Origin: Oscillospiraceae bacterium
GTDB taxonomy: Bacteria > Bacillota > Clostridia > Oscillospirales > Acutalibacteraceae
Assembly: GCA_902787025.1 (NCBI GenBank)
Contig: CADAER010000024.1
Coordinates: 6,364-43,916 of the forward strand
Reading direction: 5' to 3'
DNA length: 37,553 nucleotides
The translations under genes and the position numbers were made by a program. The notes under the pieces are model-generated. The model had not been told where the DNA came from. It ran no database searches and was given only the letters and a program-made list of their open reading frames with translations. This document shows, in pieces, positions 15,774-23,288 of this stretch. The stretch's first letter is position 1. Each line of letters opens with the position of its first letter.

Positions 15774-16730
15774 ATGACCGCGGATGACGGCTTCGCTCAG
15801 CCGAAGCAGGCGGGCTTCACGGGGGAGCACAACGCCTCCGAACTCGTCATCACGCTCAATGAGGAGTTCGCGGGAGAGCATTGGGATTTTCTCGCTCTCA
15901 TCTTCAACACCTGCGCTCCCGGCGGATGCTTTTCCTCAAACGCCGTCAGGGATGAAAACGCCTCTCCCGTTTACCGCGAGGGCGACACGCTCGTCTGTCC
16001 TCTGAGCGAGAATCTTACCTCCACGGGCGTGCTTCTCGTGCAGGCGGCGGCTTATAAAACAAGCGGCACGCACTGCTCGGCGGTCCGCAAGTCGGATATC
16101 CTGACCCTCACCTTCAGACCCTCCGTTATGGGCAATGACGGATTCCTGACCGCGAGCGCGGGCTTTGAAAACGAGGTGCGCTGCGCCATGGAGGCCTTCC
16201 GCGCATACGGCGAAAGCTTTGATGACATCCACACGCACGGCAATATGACGGTGCTCGATGGTCTCGGCGAGATTGACGGCAGCCTTTCCTTCAACGGCGA
16301 AAAGGTCGGTGAAAGCTACACCCTCCCCACCGCCTCGCTGTCGGAAAAAGGCGGGGTGAAGCCGGGCTTCGGCGTTGAAATGACAGGCGATTATCTCGGA
16401 ATAAGCGATGAGTTCCTGTCCCTCTGCGCCGCTTATTCCGCGTGCAGGTCAAGCGCGGATAACACCATTCTCTACGTCTTTTCGGGCTCGCCCGCCGAGT
16501 ATGACTACATCGACGACAGCGCTCCCGGCATCACCGAATATATTTACGAAATGGATGACGGGCACTCGAAAATCTATTACATTCCCACGCAGGACGGCGT
16601 TCTCGAATGGGTGGATTTCTTCGACACCGTGCATACCCTGAGCGTCGAGAGCGGCGTGATATATCTCTTTTCGTTCGACGGTTCCGACTGCTCCGTCTCG
16701 GTCTCCCGCAGGCTGCCCAATGAAGTTTAA
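15774..16730 (+). CDS. Baseplate/tail-fibre-like phage protein
   Basis: 318 residues. The N-terminal ~120 residues (E-L-V-I-T-L-N-E-E-F, ending L-T-L-T-F-R-P-S-V-M-G) look like the N-terminal beta domain of siphophage upper-baseplate proteins (BppU type). The C-terminal part is acidic and unassigned. Coding clearly extends upstream of the first ATG (N-T-K-Q-I-T-A-A) to an ATA at 15747, which lies 7 nt after AAAGGAAG; a rare ATA start or a lost ATG is likely. It overlaps the endolysin gene by 11 bp. As no tail-tube or capsid genes are present, its role here is unclear: it may target the endolysin or bind a surface. Confidence 0.65.
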   Translation: MTADDGFAQPKQAGFTGEHNASELVITLNEEFAGEHWDFLALIFNTCAPGGCFSSNAVRDENASPVYREGDTLVCPLSENLTSTGVLLVQAAAYKTSGTHCSAVRKSDILTLTFRPSVMGNDGFLTASAGFENEVRCAMEAFRAYGESFDDIHTHGNMTVLDGLGEIDGSLSFNGEKVGESYTLPTASLSEKGGVKPGFGVEMTGDYLGISDEFLSLCAAYSACRSSADNTILYVFSGSPAEYDYIDDSAPGITEYIYEMDDGHSKIYYIPTQDGVLEWVDFFDTVHTLSVESGVIYLFSFDGSDCSVSVSRRLPNEV

Positions 16731-17502
16731 GAAGAATATTAAAATCTGCGTGGCGGCAGGTCACGGAAAATCGAAAAACGGCGGCTTCGATCCGGGCGCC
16801 TGCTCGGGCTGCTTCAGGGAGTTCGACATAGCGAAGGAAACGGCGAAATACCTCTCCCAGTATCTTCGCTCGGCAGGCTTCGACACCGAACTCATCAATT
16901 ACAACGGAGACCTGTATCTCACCGAAAGAGTGGAAAAAATCAACTCTGGAGATTTCTATTTCGCGCTCGAGATTCATCTCAACGCGGGCGGCGGCACGGG
17001 CAGCGAGGTCTATTATCCGAAAGGCTCTGCGCAGGGGCGCCGCGCGGCGGCTCTCATCTCGTCGGGCATAGCGGAAGCGTTCTCGATTCCCGACAGGGGA
17101 GCGAAAACGAAGGACGGCAGAAACGGCAGGGATTATTTCGCCGTCGTGCGCGACACAAAGCCTCTCACCCTGCTCGTCGAGACCTTGTTCATCGACTCTG
17201 ATGATGTCGAAAATGTCTCGTCCGCCTCGGGCAGGGACCTGTGCGCGAGAGCGATTTCGAAAGCCGTCCTCGCGTTTTTCAGTGAAAAAGCGGCGCCCTT
17301 CACCGTTAAAATCCTCTGCGATGAACTCAATGTGAGAGACGGTCCCGGAACGTGGCATAAAATCAATATGACCGTGCGAAACGGCGATGTCTTCACCGTC
17401 GTTGAGAAAAACGGAAACTGGGGCAGGCTGAAAAGCGGCGCGGGATGGATAAACCTGAGCAATAATCTTGTTGAAATGAGGGAAACGGAAAAAGAATTAT
17501 GA
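16720..17502 (+). CDS. N-acetylmuramoyl-L-alanine amidase (Amidase_3) with SH3b domain, endolysin-like
   Basis: 260 residues. The zinc amidase domain (1-175) shows G-H-G (H15), R-E-F-D (E34), L-E-I-H-L-N-A (H86) and catalytic glutamate in L-L-V-E-T-L-F (E154). A bacterial SH3 domain (about 190-245) follows: L-N-V-R-D-G-P-G-T-W-H then G-W-I-N-L. It cleaves the amide bond between MurNAc and L-alanine in peptidoglycan. No signal peptide, as expected for holin-dependent endolysins, which fits the holin at 18027. Start overlaps the upstream gene with no separate Shine-Dalgarno, so coupled translation. Confidence 0.93.
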   Translation: MKFKKNIKICVAAGHGKSKNGGFDPGACSGCFREFDIAKETAKYLSQYLRSAGFDTELINYNGDLYLTERVEKINSGDFYFALEIHLNAGGGTGSEVYYPKGSAQGRRAAALISSGIAEAFSIPDRGAKTKDGRNGRDYFAVVRDTKPLTLLVETLFIDSDDVENVSSASGRDLCARAISKAVLAFFSEKAAPFTVKILCDELNVRDGPGTWHKINMTVRNGDVFTVVEKNGNWGRLKSGAGWINLSNNLVEMRETEKEL

Positions 17503-17506
17503 ACTG

Positions 17507-17698
17507 ATGTTTTCTTTTCTGGGCTCGGCGGCGGGCTGCGTGGCGGGGATAGTCGCCTCACAGAGACTTACCGCCTTCCGCCTTGAAGCGCTCGAAAAGA
17601 AAGTGGATAAACACAACCGCCTGGTCGAAAGAATGGCGGCGGCCGAAACGGAAATAAAATCCGTAAACAAAAGATTAGACTCCCTCCGCACAAACTGA
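17507..17698 (+). CDS. XhlA-like membrane-associated lysis protein
   Basis: 63 residues: one N-terminal hydrophobic segment (F-S-F-L-G-S-A-A-G-C-V-A-G-I-V-A) followed by an amphipathic coiled coil to the end (L-E-K-K-V-D-K-H-N ... I-K-S-V-N-K-R-L-D-S-L). XhlA-type proteins have the same parts, in the opposite order, and act with holin. It begins 4 bp after the amidase stop. The name is a guess from architecture and position. Confidence 0.65.
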   Translation: MFSFLGSAAGCVAGIVASQRLTAFRLEALEKKVDKHNRLVERMAAAETEIKSVNKRLDSLRTN

Positions 17699-17754
17699 CC
17701 CCCCCGAACGCCCTCGCCAGCCTCCTCCGCCAACCTCAAAAAGAACAACGCCTC

Positions 17755-17936
17755 ATCCTTTGGGGGAGGTGGCTCGCCGCAGGCGAGACGGAGGGAGTTC
17801 CCACCTCTGCGAAGCAGAAGCGCCGACCGAGCCGTCAGGCGAGACGGTGCCGCGCCGAAATCAGTACAGCGTGAACCGAAACCCGGCCGCCCCTGTAAGG
17901 GGATGTGGCACGGCGACAGCCGTGGCGGAGGGGTTT
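17755..17936. repeat. Dispersed hairpin repeats inside the lysis cassette
   Basis: GGGGGAGGTGGCTCGCC, then AGGCGAGACGGAGGGAG, and a second unit CCCCTGTAAGGGGATGTGGC ... GGCGGAGGGGTTT. Same families as 8056 and 12837. They separate the XhlA-like gene from the holin. The gap 17699-18026 has no other content. Confidence 0.65.
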
Positions 17937-18026
17937 AACTCTCCCGAAGAAGCCCCCCCGAACACCCTTTAAACAAAAAACCTCCCCGCCATGGGGAGAA
18001 ACCACATAAATTCAGGAGGAATAATA

Positions 18027-18302
18027 ATGAATAAAATAAAAGACATCACAGGCAATCTCACGCAGGTGACTCCCGCGACCTGGGCGCGCCTCGCGTTTCT
18101 GATTATAAGCATAGCCAATCTCGCCCTGCGCAGTCTCGGCTTTGATACGATGAAGTTTCCCGAAAAGGAGGTGAGCGACGCCGTGAGCATAATCCTCGCC
18201 GCCGCAAGCGCCCTCGCGGCGTACTGGAAAAACAACTCCTTCACCTCCGCCGCCCTCGAAGCCGACCGCATCCTGCGTGAAAGGAAAAATCCAAACACTT
18301 GA
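18027..18302 (+). CDS. Phage holin, SPP1 family
   Basis: 91 residues from the ATG at 18027 (AGGAGGA upstream); the frame opens 36 bp earlier without a ribosome site. Core T-W-A-R-L-A-F-L-I-I-S-I-A-N-L-A-L is the first membrane helix. A-V-S-I-I-L-A-A-A-S-A-L-A-A-Y-W-K-N-N-S-F-T is the second helix plus the W-K-N-N-S-F-T motif typical of SPP1-type holins. It oligomerises in the membrane and lets the amidase reach the wall. Last gene of the cassette. Confidence 0.92.
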   Translation: MNKIKDITGNLTQVTPATWARLAFLIISIANLALRSLGFDTMKFPEKEVSDAVSIILAAASALAAYWKNNSFTSAALEADRILRERKNPNT

Positions 18303-18326
18303 TGTTAATATAATATAATTTTACTC

Positions 18327-18356
18327 TTTACACTGTATTATTGTATATGATATACT
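18327..18356 (+). promoter_or_regulatory. Promoter of the BspA-like protease gene
   Basis: TTTACA (18327-18332), 18-bp spacer, TATACT (18351-18356). Confidence 0.6.
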
Positions 18357-18432
18357 GTAACCGTCGGCAATCCCGTTTTTTCGAAAAAATTCCGTAAATC
18401 CGGGAATTGTCCGCGGTTGCGGTTGTACGGTT

Positions 18433-18455
18433 AATGCGCGGCTGCGGCTGCGCAT
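18433..18455 (+). terminator. Terminator-like hairpin in the leader
   Basis: AATGCGC, 10-base loop, GCGCATTTTTA lies just before the GGAGGGT ribosome site of the next gene. It could attenuate transcription or shape the leader. Confidence 0.4.
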
Positions 18456-18476
18456 TTTTATTTTGGAGGGTGTTCA

Positions 18477-21400
18477 ATGAAAAACACAAAAAGAGCGTTG
18501 TCTGTTTTACTGTGCCTCATTATGATGTTCGGCACCGTCGCCGTCGGCGGCGAAGGCTTCTCCGAACTGCTCGACGCACTGAGCGTGCGCGCAAACGCAG
18601 CCAGCAGCGGCGCCTGCGGAGAGAACCTGACCTGGTCTTTGTCGGATGACGGCGTTATGACAATAACTGGAACCGGCGAAATGGATGATTATGAAGGATT
18701 TTCATTTGACGGCGATGGTAATTATGCACCATGGAGAAAAAGTGTTTTTACCGGCATAATAACATCGGTTGTTATTAGCTCAGGCGTTACAACAGTAGGG
18801 GAGAACGCATTTTATGAAATTGAAACACTGACTTCCGTTTCGCTTCCTTCTACATTAACCGAAATCGGAGAACACGCTTTTGACGGATGCAAATCAATAA
18901 CAAACTTAACTCTGCCATCTTCATTAAAGATAATCGGTCGTCAGGCTTTTTCAAAATGTGCTTTTTCGGAAATAACGCTTCCAAAAGATTTAGAGGACGT
19001 CGGCAAGTGGAGTTTTGAGGATTGCAACAACCTGAAAGAAATAAAAGTCAACAGTGCCAACGCTTATTACAGCAGTGAAAACGGTGTTCTTTATAACAAA
19101 GATAAATCCGAGCTTATTCGTTACCCAATCGGAAATGAAGCAACAAGCTACACCGTTAACAGTAATACAATAAAAATCGGTGATTCAGCATTTGAAAATG
19201 CTGCAAACCTTACAGAGATAGTTCTTCCTGAAGGCATTGAATCACTCGGGTGGTGTTCGTTTTCAGAGTGTATAAATCTGACCAAGATGGATTTGCCGAA
19301 CAGTTTGACAGAGATTGATGCATATGCTTTTGGGTGGTGTGCGTTTGAACAGGTCGAAATACCTCAGGGTGTTAAAGAACTTAAAACTTTATTGTTCCGC
19401 AATAATACCAAACTGAAGAGTGCAATCCTTCCGGAAGGAATAGAACGGATTGACAGCCTGTTCTCCGGGTGTTCGTCTCTCGAAACAGTAAATATTCCAA
19501 GTTCGGTAAAAGAAATCAAGTATGCTTCATTCGAAAAATGCAGCAGTCTTGATTATGTTGATTTGCCGGACACAATAACAAAAATATGCAGTTATGCATT
19601 TAACAACTGTAGCAATCTCAACAATATTTATTTGCCGTTATCATTAACAGAAATAGAATATCACGCATTTGAAGGCTGTTCATCGCTTTCAAATGTCTAT
19701 TATCAAGGCACCAAAGAAGAATGGAACGCCATTACAATCGACATAAATAATGATGAACTGCTTAATGCTAATATTCATTTCAACAGCAACAGTGTGCTGG
19801 AATACGACATAGTTAATGATAAGGTTGTAATTACAGGATGTGACAAAACGGTAAGCGGTGAATTCAGAATTCCTGCAATAATTGAAGGATACCCTGTCAC
19901 GAGCATAGGTGAATCTGCGTTTTATCAATGCAATGATCTGACGAATATTATTATTCCGGATGGTGTTGTTGCTATTGAAGATGGCGCCTTTATGGAGTGC
20001 CTTAATCTTAATAGTGTCACAATTCCCGACAGCGTTAAAATAATAGGTGATGCAGCATTTGCAGATTGTATCAGCCTTGAAAACATAACAATTCCCGACA
20101 GCGTTACAAGTTTGGGCAGTGCATCATTTGTGTATTGCACAGCTCTTACAGGTATTGAAATACCCGAAAATGTTACAGTTATAGGAGATATTACATTTTT
20201 CGGATGTGCCGACCTGGATAACGTCACACTTCCGTCAGGCTTGAAACAAATAGGCGAAGACGCATTTAATTGTCACTTTGATGCCGACACGCTTGCAGAA
20301 CACCGGACAAGGTATAACGATGCGGTTGCAGCCGGAGATTCTGAGATTAACGGTGTTCCGATTGAAGTGTATGAGCAAATTCTTGCAAAACAGAACGGTG
20401 TCCTGAGTGATGTTTATTTTAATGGTTCTCACAAAGAATGGAATGAATTGGAAATAGGGGATAATAATGATAATCTGATTAACGCGAATATTCATTTCCT
20501 GAAAGAAAAATACAGCGTGACGTTTTTTGTTGATGGATCAGAAATTTTGTCTGATGAATATTATGTTGGAGACACAATAATAAAGCCAAATGATCCGAGT
20601 AAAACCGGATATGTTTTTGCGGGTTGGATTCCCGATGTTCCCGAAACAATGCCTGCGCAGGATTTGGAGTTTTGTGCACAGTGGACTAAAGTGAACAATT
20701 TTGATGAAACAAGCCGTTACAGTTTCAGCAACTCACATTATTCGTTTTTCGGACATAATAAAGTTGATGATGATAAAGATAAATGGTGTGATATTTGCCA
20801 AGGTGCATACTATATGACACAGTTTGATTATGACAAAATAATATCATATATTAATAAAATTTATACCAACCCATCGCCGGCAATAAGCAGCGTCCAATTT
20901 TTGAGAAATAAGAAGTATTGGAATGGTTCATGCTATGGCATGGCGGTTACTTCAATACTGGATTATCAGAATAAGATTGCGTTTAATGAAAACTTCGATA
21001 ACGGAGCAAAGACAATGTGGGATGTATCGTATCCTTATATAAATGATGAAGTTGCAAGTGCAATAAATTATTATATGGTATCGCAATACTTTAGTTTCAT
21101 AAGAAATTCGATTCCTTCGTATAACAAAGAATACTATCCATCATCATGGACACCCGGACTGAAAGAACTTGTTTCAACTGCACAAGAAGGCGAACCGTTC
21201 CTTTTCTGCTATTATTGGTTAGATGATGCCGGTGGTAGACATGGTCATGCAATAGTGGCACTTTATTGCACGACAAACTTTGATGGAAGTTTCAGCATTA
21301 CCGCTTATGATAATCGCTACCCAAATAAAGATATTATTATAAAGGTTGATTCAAGTTATACTTCCTGCGTCGTAAATGGGACTGAAAATGCATACGGGTT

Positions 21401-22523
21401 TGAATATTATCCGGATATGTCAGGGTTTGATAGGATTGATATTGATGGTCCGGAAAATGATATGAATATCAACTATTATACATACAACGGTATTGATTCA
21501 AATGATGAAATAACAGTAGTTGCGAATGGTGATGTAACTGTAACAAATACGGCGGGCGAGACAATATCAATTGTTGACGGCGATATTAACAGTTCAATGA
21601 ATGTTATCTCCATTCATATGATAGTAAGAGATACTGAGGACGGTAATGCGGCTCCTGTTGAATTTGTATTTGAGGTTGAACACAGTAAGTCATATTATTT
21701 TGAATCTGATAACGATAATATGGCTGTCTCTGTTAAGACAAACGAAATGTATGGCGCGGCGACTTCAAAAGGCGCAGATTATATTGCGGTAGGCGATGAC
21801 GGGGTTTATGTTATCGGTGATAAAATGGAATACTCTGCGGCACTCAGTTCCAAAGACAGTGAATATGATACAGTATTGATTGAGGGAACGGCAAAGAGAG
21901 ATGTTTCTCTTACATATTTAGAAAACGATATTCTCATCAATGGTGCTAACGGAAATGGCGAAACAATAGCAATATTTGCAAATGAAGCAATGAATCCGGA
22001 AAACTTCGAAATTAAAGAAGGCTACAGCGCAGTAAAAATTGTTGCCGAAAACAACAGAATTGACATTAAAGCCTCTTCAAATAACGACGGCAATTATGAC
22101 ATCAGCGTTGTCTTGGACAATAACGAAGAACCTGTCAACCCCACCGCCTCCGCCAAACTCAAAGTCAAATCCTCCGCGACAGTTGACTACCGTTCAAAGG
22201 TTAATATAACCGCAACGGCAAGCGGCGTTCCGAAGGGATATTATGTAGCGATATACGACGGCAAAAAGCTTCTTGAAAAAGGCGACAACACAAAAGTCGT
22301 ATTCGCTCCCGAAGACAGCAACGGCAAACCGCTTGAACTGAAAAACGACAAGACATACACGGTTAAAATCATCGACGCGAAAGGCAATGTCCAGAAGGAC
22401 GCAAACGGCAAAGACCTGACATCGAAGATTGAAATCAAAGTCAAACAAGGCTTCTTTGATAAATTCATAGCCTTCTTCAAAGGCCTGTTCGGTCTGCTTC
22501 CGACAGTTGAAATAAAACCGTAA
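18477..22523 (+). CDS. Secreted BspA-like LRR protein with papain-like cysteine protease domain
   Basis: 1348 residues; GGAGGGTG before the ATG; signal peptide at 1-45. Order: N-terminal W-S-L-S-D-D-G-V-M-T-I-T-G-T-G-E-M region; two blocks of LRR_5/BspA repeats (about 95-430 and 450-640; I-G-E-x-A-F-x-x-C-x-x-L); an InlB-type repeat (about 678-738); a D-D-D-K-D-K-W-C-D-I-C motif (Cys771, Cys774); a protease-like domain with Cys819 in N-G-S-C-Y-G-M-A, His922/His924 in R-H-G-H-A-I and Asp945/Asn946 in A-Y-D-N-R; a beta-rich part; and a ~120-residue C-terminal module (from about 1225) ending Q-G-F-F-D-K-F-I-A-F-F-K-G-L-F-G. The Cys-His-Asp/Asn order fits C1/C39-like peptidases. Surface adhesion plus proteolysis is inferred; the substrate is unknown. 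No LPXTG or dockerin is visible. Confidence 0.88.
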   Translation: MKNTKRALSVLLCLIMMFGTVAVGGEGFSELLDALSVRANAASSGACGENLTWSLSDDGVMTITGTGEMDDYEGFSFDGDGNYAPWRKSVFTGIITSVVISSGVTTVGENAFYEIETLTSVSLPSTLTEIGEHAFDGCKSITNLTLPSSLKIIGRQAFSKCAFSEITLPKDLEDVGKWSFEDCNNLKEIKVNSANAYYSSENGVLYNKDKSELIRYPIGNEATSYTVNSNTIKIGDSAFENAANLTEIVLPEGIESLGWCSFSECINLTKMDLPNSLTEIDAYAFGWCAFEQVEIPQGVKELKTLLFRNNTKLKSAILPEGIERIDSLFSGCSSLETVNIPSSVKEIKYASFEKCSSLDYVDLPDTITKICSYAFNNCSNLNNIYLPLSLTEIEYHAFEGCSSLSNVYYQGTKEEWNAITIDINNDELLNANIHFNSNSVLEYDIVNDKVVITGCDKTVSGEFRIPAIIEGYPVTSIGESAFYQCNDLTNIIIPDGVVAIEDGAFMECLNLNSVTIPDSVKIIGDAAFADCISLENITIPDSVTSLGSASFVYCTALTGIEIPENVTVIGDITFFGCADLDNVTLPSGLKQIGEDAFNCHFDADTLAEHRTRYNDAVAAGDSEINGVPIEVYEQILAKQNGVLSDVYFNGSHKEWNELEIGDNNDNLINANIHFLKEKYSVTFFVDGSEILSDEYYVGDTIIKPNDPSKTGYVFAGWIPDVPETMPAQDLEFCAQWTKVNNFDETSRYSFSNSHYSFFGHNKVDDDKDKWCDICQGAYYMTQFDYDKIISYINKIYTNPSPAISSVQFLRNKKYWNGSCYGMAVTSILDYQNKIAFNENFDNGAKTMWDVSYPYINDEVASAINYYMVSQYFSFIRNSIPSYNKEYYPSSWTPGLKELVSTAQEGEPFLFCYYWLDDAGGRHGHAIVALYCTTNFDGSFSITAYDNRYPNKDIIIKVDSSYTSCVVNGTENAYGFEYYPDMSGFDRIDIDGPENDMNINYYTYNGIDSNDEITVVANGDVTVTNTAGETISIVDGDINSSMNVISIHMIVRDTEDGNAAPVEFVFEVEHSKSYYFESDNDNMAVSVKTNEMYGAATSKGADYIAVGDDGVYVIGDKMEYSAALSSKDSEYDTVLIEGTAKRDVSLTYLENDILINGANGNGETIAIFANEAMNPENFEIKEGYSAVKIVAENNRIDIKASSNNDGNYDISVVLDNNEEPVNPTASAKLKVKSSATVDYRSKVNITATASGVPKGYYVAIYDGKKLLEKGDNTKVVFAPEDSNGKPLELKNDKTYTVKIIDAKGNVQKDANGKDLTSKIEIKVKQGFFDKFIAFFKGLFGLLPTVEIKP

Positions 22524-22526
22524 CAA

Positions 22527-22558
22527 AAAACCTCCCCTTGCTCACAAGGGGAGGTTTT
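22527..22558. terminator. Bidirectional intrinsic terminator
   Basis: AAAACCTCCCCTT-gctcac-AAGGGGAGGTTTT between convergent genes. Confidence 0.85.
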
Positions 22559-22578
22559 CAATTTCTCTTTATTCTTTT

Positions 22579-23115
22579 TTATTTAAACATCTTCCTGTCA
22601 AGTCCGCGTTTTATAATCACATAATAAAGTATCGTGCCGAGCGTCAGCATAACCGCGAGCTCGCCGAGAGCCACAAATCCGCCCTGCGTGAGAAAGCCCG
22701 ACAGCGTAAACCCGCCGTCAATGAAGAAATGCTCTATCTCCCAGCCGATAATCACGCCGTTCCAGAGAGCGGGCATCAGCATCGCGAAAAGCGGATATTT
22801 CCCGATTTTCACATTCCGCAGGAACCACATGCACGCGGTCGCGCCAAGCGTCGCGATTGAGCCGAAAATCATGTCGAGCGGAAGCCCCGAGCCTATGCTG
22901 TAAATGTTCGCGATAACGCAGCCGACAGTAAGACCGGGAATCGCCGCGGGCGTGAAGAGAGCGAGCGTGTTGAGCGCCTCCGATACCCTGAACTGCACCG
23001 CCATCGTGGCGGAACCGGGCAGAATAAAGTTCTGCGCGTAGGTAAGCCCTGCGTAGAGCGCGGCAATCATCGCGCCCGTCGCCGCAAAGCGCAGGGATTT
23101 CTGTGTGTTGTTCAT
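22579..23115 (-). CDS. queT: QueT-family queuosine precursor transporter (ECF S component)
   Basis: 178 residues, mostly hydrophobic, about five or six membrane helices; fits QueT (COG4708) with F-R-V-S-E-A-L near residue 43 and G-S-G-L-P-L-D-M-I-F-G near residue 76. It is the substrate-binding membrane subunit that works with a shared ECF energising module, not encoded here, to import preQ1/preQ0 for queuosine tRNA modification. A preQ1-type riboswitch covers its ribosome site, supporting the assignment. Confidence 0.9.
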   Translation of the reverse strand: MNNTQKSLRFAATGAMIAALYAGLTYAQNFILPGSATMAVQFRVSEALNTLALFTPAAIPGLTVGCVIANIYSIGSGLPLDMIFGSIATLGATACMWFLRNVKIGKYPLFAMLMPALWNGVIIGWEIEHFFIDGGFTLSGFLTQGGFVALGELAVMLTLGTILYYVIIKRGLDRKMFK

Positions 23116-23125
23116 ATTCTTTTTT

Positions 23126-23179
23126 CTCCTTAGTTTTGTTTGACGCTTTCGCGTCGGTCAGGATGGTTTCGAACTGACC
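23126..23179 (-). promoter_or_regulatory. preQ1 riboswitch (class I-like) with an extra hairpin
   Basis: Read leftward: stem GGTCAG / CTGACC with a 12-nt loop TTCGAAACCATC, then an added hairpin GACGC-GAAA-GCGTC, then AAACAAAACTAAGGAG ending in the queT ribosome site. The loop and the A-rich tail with CTAAGGA match class I preQ1 aptamers. The inserted hairpin between stem and tail is unusual. Ligand binding would hide AAGGAG and stop translation. Confidence 0.75.
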
Positions 23180-23229
23180 GCGGGGATATATGAACGGGAA
23201 CCTCCTCCCGTTTTCAGGGCCGCCGGATT

Positions 23230-23258
23230 ATAATAACCTTTTTCTTCCTCAAGGTCAA
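23230..23258 (-). promoter_or_regulatory. Promoter of queT
   Basis: Leftward TTGACC (23253-23258), 17-bp spacer, TATTAT (23230-23235). A GC-rich hairpin (AACGGG / CCCGTT, near 23192-23215) lies between promoter and riboswitch. Confidence 0.65.
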
Positions 23259-23288
23259 GTGTTTTTTCCGTCCGCCCGTTTTTTATTT

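Noticed and set aside
16531-17358. Long leftward open frame opposite the baseplate-like and amidase genes
   Set aside because: Antisense to well-supported protein motifs of the amidase; low-complexity Arg-rich product.
13947-18302. Complete prophage
   Set aside because: No integrase, terminase, portal, capsid or tail-tube genes and no attachment-site repeats could be seen.
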